Shown here: one piece after another, positions 44,477-53,249 of the stretch
Numbering within the stretch: the first letter of the stretch is position 1
Layout: the number at the start of each line of letters is the position of its first letter
Assembly (NCBI GenBank): GCA_014649555.1
Contig: BMTG01000001.1
Location: 310,001 to 374,000 of the forward strand
Length of the DNA: 64,000 nucleotides
Direction of reading: 5' to 3'
Origin: Streptomyces globisporus
GTDB lineage: Bacteria; Actinomycetota; Actinomycetes; Streptomycetales; Streptomycetaceae
Notes under the pieces: generated by a model
What the model was told of the DNA's origin: nothing
The model's input: the letters and a program-made list of their open reading frames with translations, nothing else
Database searches by the model: none
Translations under genes and position numbers: made by a program

Positions 44477-45071
44477 CCTGGGCGCGCCCCTGGCCCGCGT
44501 CACCTTCTCCGTCGCCCCCGTCGGCGACGGAACCGTACAGCGCCCGCTGCACGGCGGTGTAGGTCGCACCGTGATCGGCGAGGACGTCGGCGACGACTCC
44601 GGGCTTCGCGGTGAGGGCCAGGAGCAGGTGTTCCTCGCCGATGAACCGGTCACCGCGGCCGAGGGCCACCCGGAGCGCGTTCTCCAGCACGGTCTTCGCC
44701 CCCGGAGTGAAGGGGCGGTGCCCGGACCACCACCGGCGGCCGCGGCGGTCGGCGTCCAGGGCCCCTTCGCCGTGGGCTCCCTCGACACGGGAGACGATCG
44801 CGCCGAGGTCGATCCCGATGCCGGCGAGGGCGTCGGTGTCGGCTTTGGTCAGGCCGCCCCGGCGGCGGGCCTCGGCGAAGGCGGCGTCCAGGGAGGCGCG
44901 GCGGTCGTGGAGGCCGAGGGCAGTGACGGCGAACGCGGCCCGGCCGCCCTCCTGTTCCAGCAGCGCGAGCAGCAGGTGTTCCTCGGTGACCGAGCCGGCC
45001 CCGGCCCGCTCGGCCTGGGCCACGGCACCCTTCACGGTGGCGCGGGCCCCTCGGGTGAATCGCTCGAACAT
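44469..45071 (-). CDS. Stand-alone Clp N-terminal-domain protein
   Basis: A 200-residue protein consisting of two Clp-N repeats like the first domain of ClpC: VTEEHLLLALLEQEGG (about 28-43) and FIGEEHLLLALTAKPG (about 143-158). There is no AAA+ or protease domain, so it resembles ClpS/ClpC-adaptor-like or decoy proteins that could bind substrates or compete for ClpC partners. The ATG at 45071 follows GGGAGG and overlaps the stop of the HTH gene by one base, so both are expressed together. Confidence 0.87.
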   Translation of the reverse strand: MFERFTRGARATVKGAVAQAERAGAGSVTEEHLLLALLEQEGGRAAFAVTALGLHDRRASLDAAFAEARRRGGLTKADTDALAGIGIDLGAIVSRVEGAHGEGALDADRRGRRWWSGHRPFTPGAKTVLENALRVALGRGDRFIGEEHLLLALTAKPGVVADVLADHGATYTAVQRALYGSVADGGDGEGDAGQGRAQAG

Positions 45072-45280
45072 CAACGCCTCCCGTACTTCTTGTGCACGGC
45101 CTGCCGGCTGACACCCAGCTCGGCGGCGATCTCCTGCCACGACCAGCCCTGAGCACGGGCGCTTCCGACTTGTACGGCTTCGAGCTGCTCCAGCAGCCGC
45201 CGCAGCGCGGCCACCGCCCGCAGCCCGACGCGCGGGTCGCGGTCACCGGCGCGCGCGGCCAGATCCGTTGCTTCGGTCAT
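45071..45280 (-). CDS. Small helix-turn-helix regulator, partner of the Clp-N protein
   Basis: A 69-residue protein ending in a clear HTH, WSWQEIAAELGVSRQAVHKKYGRR split as SWQEIAAELGVSRQAV plus a basic tail. The first half is a helical LEQLEAVQV segment for dimerisation. It has the strongest-looking promoter in the window directly in front: TTGACG, 17 bases, TAGGTT, then six bases to the ATG, i.e. a leaderless start. An inverted repeat over the -10 implies autoregulation. Confidence 0.88.
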   Translation of the reverse strand: MTEATDLAARAGDRDPRVGLRAVAALRRLLEQLEAVQVGSARAQGWSWQEIAAELGVSRQAVHKKYGRR

Positions 45281-45282
45281 GA

Positions 45283-45326
45283 TGTCAACCTACATTGACA
45301 CCCCTCAACCGTCAATCAAAGTTGAC
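45283..45326 (-). promoter_or_regulatory. Promoter and TGTCAA operators of the HTH/Clp-N operon
   Basis: Reading leftward: -35 TTGACG (45315-45310), 17 bases, -10 TAGGTT (45292-45287), then GACATC and the ATG. TGTCAA (45283-45288), six bases and TTGACA (45295-45300) form a perfect inverted repeat over the -10. A second copy, GTCAA (45311-45315) and TTGAC (45322-45326), covers the -35 and the 3' end of the GNAT gene. Confidence 0.75.
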
Positions 45327-45851
45327 ATCGTCGTCGGCGAGGCGCGCGTGCCGCTCGACGTCGTACCGGACCCTGCCGTATCGCAGCTTGGCCCGCTCGA
45401 TGCCCTCGGACGCGAATCCGGACCGGGTCGCGACCCGGCAGGAGGCGACATTGTCGGTGCGGTGGCCCAGCTCCAGCCGGTACAGCCCGAGCTCGTCGAA
45501 GGCCCAGCACGCGAGGGCCCGCACACCGGCCGGGGCGACGCCCCGGCCGCGGGCGGATGCGGTGGTCCAGTAGGAGACCCAGCCGCTGTCATGGGTCCGA
45601 TTGACGACGTTGAGCGCCACACAGCCGAGCGCCTCGCCCTCCTCCCCCACGACGGCCCAGGAGTAGCCGGTGCGCGCCCCTCGTTCGCGCGCGCGTTCCG
45701 CGATCCAGGCCAGCGCCCCGGACCGGTCGTCCACGGGCCGGTCCGTCTGGCGGTCCATCTCGGCCGGGGCGAAGGCGCGGAGCACCGCCGAGGCGTCGTC
45801 GGGCAGCCAGGGGCGCAGCAGAAACCCTTCAGGGGTGGTCAGTTCGTCCAT
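45312..45851 (-). CDS. GNAT-family acetyltransferase (RimJ-like)
   Basis: A 179-residue GNAT protein, probably transferring acetyl from acetyl-CoA to an N-terminus or small amine. It has FLLRPWLPDDASAVLRAF at the start, WVSYWTTASARGRGVA with the acetyl-CoA P-loop variant (ARGRGVA), and the RimJ-like YRLELGHRTDNVASCRVATRSGF split after VASCRVA. Its 5' end overlaps the GH5 gene by 23 bases and its 3' end carries the promoter for the HTH gene downstream. Confidence 0.88.
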   Translation of the reverse strand: MDELTTPEGFLLRPWLPDDASAVLRAFAPAEMDRQTDRPVDDRSGALAWIAERARERGARTGYSWAVVGEEGEALGCVALNVVNRTHDSGWVSYWTTASARGRGVAPAGVRALACWAFDELGLYRLELGHRTDNVASCRVATRSGFASEGIERAKLRYGRVRYDVERHARLADDDVNFD

Positions 45852-47292
45852 ACGGGCCAGCTTCCCGCACAGTCACGACCACCTCACTCCCGGGCCACGC
45901 GAGAACGACCGGCCAGGCACCGCGCGACGAGGCGCCCAGGACGTGAGCACGTCCGGTGACGGTGACACGCCAGCCCCGGGGCACGGGCGGCAGGGACAGC
46001 TCCGTCACCCCGGGCCGGGCGGCGGCCCGGTAGGCGAGGCGGTAGGTGCGGGTGCCCGCGTCGTACGTGTCGGAGCGGACGGTCCCCGCGACGGCCGGGG
46101 CGTACGGGGTGGCGGTCTGCTCCTTGTTCGTACGGAAGCGGCCGCGCTCGTCGACGGCGCAGTAGCCGCCGCCGTAGCACCAGACGTACCCCGCCCAGCC
46201 GGAGCTGTAGCGGTTCAGAGAGGCGACGGCCTCGCGGTAGAAGCGGCCCATGTTGGGGAGGGCGTTGTTCAGCGGCCCCCACTCCCCCACGACCACGGGC
46301 ATCCGGTGGCGGGCCGGGTAGGCGGTGACGGCGGCCTCGTACGCCTCGATCCAGCCGGCGTCCGGGTCGTAGTCCGCGCCCGCCTCCATGGCGGTGTTGT
46401 AGAAGTGCGGGGCGTAAACGGTCCGGTTGTCCTTGATGCGCCCCAGCCCGGTAGGGACACCCTCCCCGACGATGGGGGTCGGCTCGACGAAGATCCAGGT
46501 GTCGCGGTCCTTCGTGCGGACGGCGCGGGCGAGCCGGTTGTACAGGGGCGTGAGGTGCTCGGCCTCGATGCGGCGGGCGGCGGTCGCCAGGTCCTCGCCC
46601 TCCCTCAGCTCCCCCATGGGCTCGTTGATCAGGTCGTAGCCGATGACGGCGGGGTGACGGCCGAAACGGCCGGCGAGGACCTGCCACATGGCAGCCTGGG
46701 CGCGTTGCAGGTCGGGATCCTCGTAGAGGTGGGTGAAGGCCCGCTGCACGGCGGGCTGGAAATACTCCGAGAACCAGTCGTCGGGGTTCGGGGTGAACGG
46801 GAGCCCGTCGGTCCTGGTGGCCCATTCCGGGATACCGCGGTGGCCGAACGCGGGCCCGAAGACGTCCTGGTGGGCGTCGATGAGGACGTGGACGCGGTGC
46901 TTGCGGGCCCAGTCCAGGATGCGTTCGATCGTGTGGAGGTAGCGCGCGCTGTACTCGCCGCGCCGGGGCTCCAGGTCGTCCCAGAAGACCAGCAGCCGGG
47001 CGAAGTTGAAGCCGCCTGCCCGCAGGTCGCGGAAGTGCCGTTCGGTGATGGCGCTGAGGGCGTCCTCGCCGCGGTTCGCCTTGTCCTCGACGTTCCAGCC
47101 GCGCAGGGTGAGGGTGCGCCCGCGGTCGTCGGTCAGGGGCGGGATGGCGCGTTCGTACGAGGACGGGAACTCGGTCGCGGACGAGGAGACGGGTGCGGGG
47201 CGCGCCGAGGCGGCGGGGGCGAGGGCCCCCGCCGCGAGCACGGACGCGACGACAACTGCCATGAGTGCTCTGCCCATTCGCATGGGCGGCAT
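45829..47292 (-). CDS. Secreted GH5-family glycoside hydrolase (endoglycoceramidase-like)
   Basis: A 487-residue exported hydrolase: signal peptide (about 1-31), GH5 barrel with acid/base Glu224 (DLINEPMG) and nucleophile Glu337 (VVVGEWGP), and a C-terminal beta-sandwich (about 405-487). The overall shape (LRGWNVEDKANRGEDAL, LIDAHQDVFGPAFG) is closer to endoglycosylceramidases than to cellulases; it probably cleaves a glycolipid or glycan outside the cell. Start may be ATG 47292 or 47283; neither has a strong Shine-Dalgarno. ACTTG-TT-CAAGT (47311-47322) lies just upstream as a possible operator. Confidence 0.87.
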   Translation of the reverse strand: MPPMRMGRALMAVVVASVLAAGALAPAASARPAPVSSSATEFPSSYERAIPPLTDDRGRTLTLRGWNVEDKANRGEDALSAITERHFRDLRAGGFNFARLLVFWDDLEPRRGEYSARYLHTIERILDWARKHRVHVLIDAHQDVFGPAFGHRGIPEWATRTDGLPFTPNPDDWFSEYFQPAVQRAFTHLYEDPDLQRAQAAMWQVLAGRFGRHPAVIGYDLINEPMGELREGEDLATAARRIEAEHLTPLYNRLARAVRTKDRDTWIFVEPTPIVGEGVPTGLGRIKDNRTVYAPHFYNTAMEAGADYDPDAGWIEAYEAAVTAYPARHRMPVVVGEWGPLNNALPNMGRFYREAVASLNRYSSGWAGYVWCYGGGYCAVDERGRFRTNKEQTATPYAPAVAGTVRSDTYDAGTRTYRLAYRAAARPGVTELSLPPVPRGWRVTVTGRAHVLGASSRGAWPVVLAWPGSEVVVTVREAGPYGRTDHP

Positions 47293-47350
47293 CCCATCAG
47301 CAAAGCTGAGACTTGTTCAAGTATGCGGAGCGGACGAGTTCTTGTCGGTC

Positions 47351-48319
47351 CTAGGAGGCCGGCGTGAGCACGATCTTCCCGAACAGGTCGCCGGACTCCA
47401 GCCGTCGGAACCCTTCGCGGGCCCGGTCGAGCGGCAGCACCTCGTCGATGACCGGGCGCACCCCGGTGGTCGCGCAGAACGCGAGCAGGTCCTCCAGCTC
47501 GTCCTTGGACCCCATGGTGGAGCCGACGACCTTCAGCTCCAGGAAGAAGATCCGGGTCAGCTCGGCGTGCGTGGGCCGATCGCCGCTGGTGGCCCCTGAG
47601 ATGACGAGGGTGCCGCCGGGGCGCAGCGACTTCACGGAGTGGGACCAGGTGGCGGCCCCGACGGTCTCGATGACGGCGTCCACGCGCTGCGGAAGCCGGG
47701 CGCCGGGCTCGTACGCCTCCAGCGCGCCGAGTTCGACCGCCCGTTCGCGCTTGGCCTTGTCCCGGCTGGTGGCGAAGACCCGCAGCCCGGCGGCCTTCCC
47801 GAGCACGATCGCGGCGGTGGCGACCCCGCCGCCGGCGCCCTGGACGAGCACGGAGTCCCCGGGCCGCACCCCGGCGTTGGTGAACAGCATCCGGTACGCG
47901 GTGAGCCAGGCGGTCGGCAGGCAGGCGGCCTCGGCGAAGCTGAGTTCCTTCGGCTTGGGCAGGACGTTCCAGGTGGGGACGGTGACCTGCTCGGCGAAGG
48001 TGCCCTGGTAGCGCTCGGTGAGGATGGAGCGCGGCTCGTCGGGCCCGACGCCGTGCCCGGACTGCCCGATGACGGAGTGCAGGACGACCTCGTTGCCGTC
48101 CTGGTCGACGCCGGCCGCGTCGCAGCCGAGGATCATCGGCAGCCGGTCCTGCGACAGGCCGACGCCGCGCAGGGACCAGAGGTCGTGGTGGTTGAGGGAG
48201 GCGGCCCGGACGGTGACGGTGGACCACCCGGGACGCGCCTCGGGGGCCGGGCGATCACCCAGCTCCAGGCCGGTGAGGGGCTGGTCGGGGTCGATGCGGG
48301 CTGCGTAGGCGGCGAACAT
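47351..48319 (-). CDS. MDR-family oxidoreductase (zinc-free type)
   Basis: A 322-residue medium-chain dehydrogenase/reductase. N-terminal GroES-like domain with SLNHHDLWSLRG where zinc enzymes carry a Cys, and GCDAAGVD; NAD(P) motif VLVQGAGGGVATAA followed by FATSRDKAK, whose Ser-Arg-x-Lys favours NADPH. No structural or catalytic zinc cysteine cluster is present, so a quinone/enone reductase is more likely than an alcohol dehydrogenase. I start at the ATG at 48319, which is preceded by TATCGT and six bases (leaderless candidate); the frame stays open upstream through repeats and is not used. Confidence 0.88.
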   Translation of the reverse strand: MFAAYAARIDPDQPLTGLELGDRPAPEARPGWSTVTVRAASLNHHDLWSLRGVGLSQDRLPMILGCDAAGVDQDGNEVVLHSVIGQSGHGVGPDEPRSILTERYQGTFAEQVTVPTWNVLPKPKELSFAEAACLPTAWLTAYRMLFTNAGVRPGDSVLVQGAGGGVATAAIVLGKAAGLRVFATSRDKAKRERAVELGALEAYEPGARLPQRVDAVIETVGAATWSHSVKSLRPGGTLVISGATSGDRPTHAELTRIFFLELKVVGSTMGSKDELEDLLAFCATTGVRPVIDEVLPLDRAREGFRRLESGDLFGKIVLTPAS

Positions 48320-48449
48320 GGGTCGACGATAGGCGGGGCGGGGCGCCCACGTAACCGCCTCCGCGTGTGACGCACACCAACCGAGGTGGGCCCGCGCCCA
48401 GCGCTTGGCCGAGGGGGCCCACCCTTCCAGCCCCTGCGGCGGCACATCC

Positions 48450-48537
48450 AGCCCCTGCGGCGATTGAGCAGCGGGGGTCTGGGGCGGAGCCCCCGGGGCG
48501 CTGCCCCGGACCCCGCTCCTCAATCGCCGGAGGGGCT
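48450..48537. repeat. Large imperfect inverted repeat, Streptomyces intergenic type
   Basis: AGCCCCTGCGGCGATTGAG (from 48450) pairs across about 88 bases with CTCAATCGCCGGAGGGGCT (ending 48537), and the inner part GTCTGGGGC / GCCCCGGAC continues the stem, giving arms of about 43 bases with a few mismatches. From memory, this CAATCGCCGG..GGGGCT type is widespread between Streptomyces genes. It lies in the 344-base gap 48320-48663, which contains no gene I can support. Confidence 0.7.
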
Positions 48538-48601
48538 CAGTAGTGCAGCCTCAATCACCGGAGGGGCTCAGTGGTGCAGCCTCAATCGCCGCAGGGACTG
48601 G
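48519..48601 (+). repeat. 31-bp tandem repeats, about three copies
   Basis: Units beginning CTCAATC start at 48519, 48550 and 48581 (period 31). The shared part is CTCAATCGCCGGAGGGGCTC with an AGT(A/G)GTGCAGC spacer; the second copy has CACC for CGCC and the third is cut short. The first unit is also the right arm of the neighbouring inverted repeat, so the array looks like local amplification of that arm. Confidence 0.75.
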
Positions 48602-48663
48602 ATATGCGGGCGGGGCCCGTACCAGTACAGGCCCCGCCCATCACGCATCGCTCGGCAACAACC

Positions 48664-49917
48664 TCAGCGCCGAGCCACACCCTCCGCCCGCGCCGCCGCG
48701 GCCACAGCCGCCGTGACGGCAGGCGCGACCCGCTCGTCGAACGGGGACGGGATCACGTAATCCGCCGCCAGCTCATCGCCGACCACGTCGGCCAGCGCGT
48801 TCGCCGCGGCGATCTTCATGCCCTCCGTGATCCGGGAGGCCCGCACCTGGAGCGCACCCGCGAAGATGCCCGGGAACGCCAAAACGTTGTTGATCTGGTT
48901 CGGGAAGTCGGACCGCCCGGTCGCCACCACGGCCGCGTACTTGTGCGCGACCTCCGGGTGGACCTCCGGATTCGGGTTGGCCATCGCGAAGACGTACGCA
49001 CCGGGGGCCATCGAGGCCACCGCCGCCTCCGGGACCGTACCGCCGGAGACGCCGATGAAGACGTCCGCACCGGCGAGCGCCTGCTCCAGCGAGCCGGACA
49101 GGCCCGCCCGGTTCGTCAGCTCCGCCAGCTCGCGCTTGACCTCGGTGAGGTCCTCGCGGTCGCGGCTGACGATGCCCTTGCGGTCGGCCACCGCGATGTC
49201 GCCGATCCCCGCCTCCAGCAGGAACTTGGCGATGGCCACGCCCGCCGCGCCCGCGCCGGAGATGACGCCGCGCAGATCGCCGAGCGTCCGCCCGGAGAGC
49301 TTCGCGGCGTTGCGCAGGGCGGCGAGGGTGACGACCGCGGTGCCGTGCTGGTCGTCGTGGAAGACCGGGATGTCCAGCCGCTCCTGGAGCTTGCGCTCGA
49401 TCTCGAAGCAGCGGGGCGCCGAGATGTCCTCCAGGTTGACCCCGCCGAAGGAGGGGGCGAGCCGCACGACGGTGTCGACGATCTCGTCGGCGTCGGTGGT
49501 CGCGAGCGCGATCGGCACCGCGTCGACGCCGCCGAACTGCTTGAAGAGGATGGCCTTGCCCTCCATCACGGGGAGGGACGCCTCGGGCCCGATGTCGCCG
49601 AGGCCGAGCACGGCGGTGCCGTCCGTCACGACGGCCACGACCTGGGACTTCCAGGTGTAGTCGTGGACGAGCTCGGGGTTGTCGGCGATGGCGCTGCACA
49701 CTTTCGCCACACCGGGTGTGTACGCCAGGGAAAGGTCGTCCTTGTCCCGGATCGGGACGGTGGCCTGCACGGCCATCTTCCCGCCCCGGTGGAGGGCGAA
49801 GGCCGGATCGAAGGGCTCGTCGGCCCCGGTGTCCGCCGCGCTCGTGCGCTCGATGCCACGGTCGGTGGCGCTGTCGATGGTGCTGTCGCTGCGAGGATTG
49901 ACGATCTCCGCTGCCAT
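48664..49917 (-). CDS. NAD(P)-dependent malic enzyme
   Basis: A 417-residue malic enzyme, converting malate to pyruvate and CO2 with production of NAD(P)H. The catalytic blocks are LSLAYTPGVAKVC, the Lys/Asp region GKAILFKQFGGVDAVPIAL (in pieces KAILFKQFGG and VDAVPIAL), FHDDQHGTAVV with metal-binding acids, and the dinucleotide fold VISGAGAAGVAIAKFL. It is the short, bacterial type without a phosphotransacetylase tail. The ATG at 49917 follows AAGGGG. No cofactor preference can be read with confidence; the Asp after the fold (VADRKG) favours NAD but the family is mixed. Confidence 0.94.
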   Translation of the reverse strand: MAAEIVNPRSDSTIDSATDRGIERTSAADTGADEPFDPAFALHRGGKMAVQATVPIRDKDDLSLAYTPGVAKVCSAIADNPELVHDYTWKSQVVAVVTDGTAVLGLGDIGPEASLPVMEGKAILFKQFGGVDAVPIALATTDADEIVDTVVRLAPSFGGVNLEDISAPRCFEIERKLQERLDIPVFHDDQHGTAVVTLAALRNAAKLSGRTLGDLRGVISGAGAAGVAIAKFLLEAGIGDIAVADRKGIVSRDREDLTEVKRELAELTNRAGLSGSLEQALAGADVFIGVSGGTVPEAAVASMAPGAYVFAMANPNPEVHPEVAHKYAAVVATGRSDFPNQINNVLAFPGIFAGALQVRASRITEGMKIAAANALADVVGDELAADYVIPSPFDERVAPAVTAAVAAAARAEGVARR

Positions 49918-50442
49918 GGTGTTGACCCCTTAAGTCTTCATCGTTTGAGGGTGGCCACTCCTGGTTGAGGAGGGGTGGGCGGGCACCGCGTACGTGCCCC
50001 GCACCGAGCGGTTGGCCCGCCCTGGCAGGGAGAGGTACGTACGCGCGGGCGCGCCGCACACGCGCCCTGGGCCCCGGATGAGGGGTGTAAACGTCTTTCT
50101 TACCGGACGAACGGTGTTACGGACGAGTCCATATCGATGCGGTGACGTGACTCATAGTCGAATATCTGGACAAGTCGGCAAACCGGTATAAATGCCGTCC
50201 ACCTGTCGAGACGTGCCGAAGATTCTCCGGCGTGAGGAATGAATCCCCACAGAAGGTCCGGTCCCGAGGTACCGGCCGTTGATGTTCGGGGGTCGCCCGT
50301 TATCCGATTTTGACATGGCAGGACCCCTGAATGGGCCAGTCCGAATGGCAGGATGCCGTCATCACACAAGGTGGCGACACTCGAAGGTGCGTGCCAAGCC
50401 GCCCACCAGCACCTCTTCCCTCACCTGCCGGAGGATCCCGAC
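49918..50442. other. 525-base divergent intergenic region before the ABC transporter
   Basis: Between malic enzyme (leftward) and the solute-binding protein (rightward). Candidate rightward promoter elements are TATAAA (50187-50192) behind TGGACA (50167-50172), with short spacing, and TTGACA at 50310-50315 without a good -10. A small hairpin CCGGT/ACCGG lies near 50257-50274. I saw no conserved riboswitch core and no convincing small gene. Confidence 0.4.
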
Positions 50443-51405
50443 ATGACCGCAAGCATCACGCGTCGTACGACCGCGAAGTCCCGGATTGCGGCGATCGGCG
50501 CCATCGCGGTCGCAGGCTCCCTGCTGCTCACCGCCTGTGGCGACCAGACCGACAGCGCGTCCCAGGAGAGCGGCAGCGGCAAGGAGACCAAGAGCGGTGC
50601 CCCGCTCTTCTCCAAGCTGCCGGAGAAGTACCAGAAGTCCGGTGTGATCAAGGTCGGCACGAATGCCGAATACGCCCCGATGGAGTCCGTGGAGAACGGG
50701 AAGATCGTGGGTGTCGACCCCGATCTGGCCGACGCGCTCGGCAAGCAGCTCGGCGTGAAGTTCGAGTTCACCTCGGGTTCCTTCGACGGTCTCATCACCG
50801 CCCTGAACTCCGGCCGCCACGACATCGCGATGTCGTCGATCACGGACAACAAGCAGCGCCAGGAGGGCCTGGACGACGCCGGCAAGAAGCTGGGTCCGGG
50901 CGTCGACTTCGTCGACTACTTCCTCGCCGGTACGGCCGTGTACACCAAGAAGGGCAACCCGCAGAACATCAAGTCCATCGAGGACCTGTGCGGGAAGCGC
51001 GCGGCGGTGCAGCGCGGCACCACGTACGAGGAGGCCCTCAAGAAGCAGTCGAAGGCCTGTACGGACGGCGGCGAGAAGGCCATCACGATCGAGCCCTTCG
51101 AGAACGACACCGAGGCCCAGACCCGCGTGAAGTCCGGCGGTGCGGTCGCCGGTGTCAACGACTACCCGGTCGCGGTCGACCTGGCCCGCAAGGCCGACGG
51201 CGGCAACGCGTTCGAGGTCGTGGGCGAGCAGGTCGACGCCGGCCCGTTCGGCATCGCCGTCAAGAAGGGCAACACCGGCCTGCGCGACGCCCTGAAGGAG
51301 GCCGTCGACGCGATCATCGCCGACGGTTCGTACCAGAAGGTCCTCGACAAGTGGGGCGCCGGCACGGGAGCGATCGACAAGGCCGCCGTCAACGGCGGCA
51401 AGTGA
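50443..51405 (+). CDS. Polar amino-acid ABC transporter, solute-binding lipoprotein
   Basis: A 320-residue family-3 solute-binding protein. Lipobox LLLTACG with Cys at about 32, a disordered linker, then the binding domain with VIKVGTNAEYAPMES, FTSGSFDGLITALNSGRHDIA (two pieces FTSGSFDGL and ITALNSGRHDIA) and DLCGKRAAVQRGTTYEE. The ligand is probably a polar amino acid; sequence does not say which. ATG at 50443 follows CGGAGGA. First gene of a three-gene operon with permease and ATPase. Confidence 0.92.
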   Translation: MTASITRRTTAKSRIAAIGAIAVAGSLLLTACGDQTDSASQESGSGKETKSGAPLFSKLPEKYQKSGVIKVGTNAEYAPMESVENGKIVGVDPDLADALGKQLGVKFEFTSGSFDGLITALNSGRHDIAMSSITDNKQRQEGLDDAGKKLGPGVDFVDYFLAGTAVYTKKGNPQNIKSIEDLCGKRAAVQRGTTYEEALKKQSKACTDGGEKAITIEPFENDTEAQTRVKSGGAVAGVNDYPVAVDLARKADGGNAFEVVGEQVDAGPFGIAVKKGNTGLRDALKEAVDAIIADGSYQKVLDKWGAGTGAIDKAAVNGGK

Positions 51406-51433
51406 CCGGACGCTCCACTGAAGGGCAGTCACG

Positions 51434-52402
51434 ATGACTGACAAGTTCGACAAGACACCCGCCGCCTCACCGGCCGGCCAGGTGTCCGTCTCCAAGGCCG
51501 CCACCACGGCCCCGGAGAACATCAAGGCCATTCCCGTCCGCCATGTCGGCCGTTGGATCAGCGGCGTCGTGGTGATCGGCCTCCTCGTCGCCCTCGGATA
51601 CGCCTTCTCCCAGGGCAACATCCAGTGGCAGGCCGTCGGCGACAAGCTGTTCGACAGCAACGTCGTCGCCGGTGCGGGCCGCACCCTGCTGATCAGCGTC
51701 CTCGCGATGGTGCTCGGCGTGATCCTCGGCGTCGTGCTCGCCGTGATGCGGCTGTCGAAGAACCCGGTCACCAGCTGGGTGGCCTGGCTGTACATCTGGT
51801 TCTTCCGGGGCACCCCGGTCTACGTACAGCTGCTGCTCTGGTTCAACCTGGCGCTGATCTTCCCGGTCCTGAACATCCCGTTCATCTACAAGGACGAGAT
51901 GACGGACGTCATGACCCCGTTCATGTGCGCCCTGCTGGGCCTCGCGCTGAACGAGGCCGCCTACATGGCGGAGATCTGCCGCGCGGGCATCCAGTCCGTC
52001 GACGAGGGCCAGACCGAGGCCTCGCACGCGCTGGGCATGACCCAGGCGAAGACCATGCGCCGTGTGGTCCTCCCGCAGGCGCTGCGGGTGATCATCCCGC
52101 CGACCGGCAACGAGTTCATCAACATGCTGAAGACCTCGTCGCTCGTCTACGCGGTGACGTACAACGAACTGCTCCGCTCCACCTCGCAGATCGGCTCCAC
52201 GTCGTACGCCGTGATGGAGATGCTGTTCGTCGCGTCCATCTGGTACATCGTGATGACCAGTGTGTTCAGCGTCGGCCAGTACTACCTTGAGCGCCGCTTC
52301 GCCCGCGGTTCGCTGCGCTCGCTGCCGCTCACGCCGCTGCAGCGCATCAAGGTCAACCTCGCGTCGTTCAGCAACCGGCCCTCCGGAGGTGTCTCCGCAT
52401 GA
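51434..52402 (+). CDS. Amino-acid ABC transporter permease
   Basis: A 322-residue HisMQ/GlnP-type permease. A roughly 40-residue soluble N-terminus precedes five to six membrane helices (first at about 43-60). The cytoplasmic EAA loop that contacts the ATPase is readable as [20 protein letters not shown]. It lies 28 bases after the binding protein and overlaps the ATPase start by 4 bases (ATGA). A single permease gene implies a homodimeric channel. Confidence 0.93.
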   Translation: MTDKFDKTPAASPAGQVSVSKAATTAPENIKAIPVRHVGRWISGVVVIGLLVALGYAFSQGNIQWQAVGDKLFDSNVVAGAGRTLLISVLAMVLGVILGVVLAVMRLSKNPVTSWVAWLYIWFFRGTPVYVQLLLWFNLALIFPVLNIPFIYKDEMTDVMTPFMCALLGLALNEAAYMAEICRAGIQSVDEGQTEASHALGMTQAKTMRRVVLPQALRVIIPPTGNEFINMLKTSSLVYAVTYNELLRSTSQIGSTSYAVMEMLFVASIWYIVMTSVFSVGQYYLERRFARGSLRSLPLTPLQRIKVNLASFSNRPSGGVSA

Positions 52403-53163
52403 CCACCCCCATGGTGAAGGCCGAGGGCGTCCACAAGTCCTTCGGCGCCGCCCACATCCTCAAGGGCATCGACCTGGAGGTCGCCCCGCGTGAGGTGTTC
52501 TGCCTGATCGGCCCGTCCGGCTCCGGCAAGTCGACCTTCCTGCGGTGCATCAACCACCTGGAGAAGATCAACGCCGGCCGGCTCTCGGTCGACGGCGAGC
52601 TGGTCGGCTACCGGCAGAAGGGCGACAAGCTCTACGAGCTGAAGGACAGCGAGGTCGCCCTCCAGCGCCGTGACATCGGCATGGTCTTCCAGCGCTTCAA
52701 CCTGTTCCCGCACATGACGGCGCTGGAGAACGTCATGGAGGCGCCGATCCAGGTCAAGGGCGAGGCCAAGGCCGTGGCCCGGGCCCGCGCCGAGAAGCTG
52801 CTGGACCGGGTCGGCCTCGCCGACAAGGCGAAGAACTACCCCTCGCAGCTCTCCGGCGGCCAGCAGCAGCGCGTGGCGATCGCCCGCGCGCTGGCGATGG
52901 AGCCGAAGCTGATGCTCTTCGACGAGCCGACCTCCGCGCTCGACCCGGAGCTGGTCGGTGACGTCCTGGACGTCATGCGAGGCCTCGCCGAGGACGGCAT
53001 GACGATGATCGTCGTCACCCACGAGATGGGCTTCGCCCGCGAGGTGGGCGACGCGCTGGTCTTCATGGACGACGGCGTGGTGGTCGAGTCGGGCCACCCG
53101 CGCGAGGTGCTGACCAACCCGCAGCACGACCGGACGAAGTCGTTCCTGTCGAAGGTGCTGTAG
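52399..53163 (+). CDS. Amino-acid ABC transporter ATPase (GlnQ type)
   Basis: A 254-residue ATPase with Walker [10 protein letters not shown] (about 36-44), Q-loop [12 protein letters not shown], signature LSGGQQQR, Walker [15 protein letters not shown] and the switch His in VVTHEMGF. It powers the permease encoded by the overlapping upstream gene. A hairpin terminator follows 24 bases after the stop. Confidence 0.95.
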   Translation: MTTPMVKAEGVHKSFGAAHILKGIDLEVAPREVFCLIGPSGSGKSTFLRCINHLEKINAGRLSVDGELVGYRQKGDKLYELKDSEVALQRRDIGMVFQRFNLFPHMTALENVMEAPIQVKGEAKAVARARAEKLLDRVGLADKAKNYPSQLSGGQQQRVAIARALAMEPKLMLFDEPTSALDPELVGDVLDVMRGLAEDGMTMIVVTHEMGFAREVGDALVFMDDGVVVESGHPREVLTNPQHDRTKSFLSKVL

Positions 53164-53187
53164 CGGCGGGCTGAGGACCGATGCGGG

Positions 53188-53222
53188 AGAGGGCGGTACG
53201 GACACGGTCCGGACCGCCCTCT
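53188..53222 (+). terminator. Intrinsic terminator after the ABC operon
   Basis: AGAGGGCGGTACGGAC (53188-53203) pairs with 53207-53222 with one mismatch around a 3-base loop, and is followed by a TTT tail, one of the few U-containing terminators here. It also lies in front of the convergent methyltransferase end. Confidence 0.85.
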
Positions 53223-53249
53223 TTCCTTGGCGTTCCCTTCGCGTGCGCC

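Noticed and set aside
48519-48601. 31-bp repeats as a possible CRISPR array
   Set aside because: The spacer part is itself repeated, only about three units exist, and no cas gene is near.
49918-50442. A small RNA or riboswitch in the long gap before the ABC operon
   Set aside because: Only weak hairpins and promoter-like hexamers are visible; nothing matches a known class.
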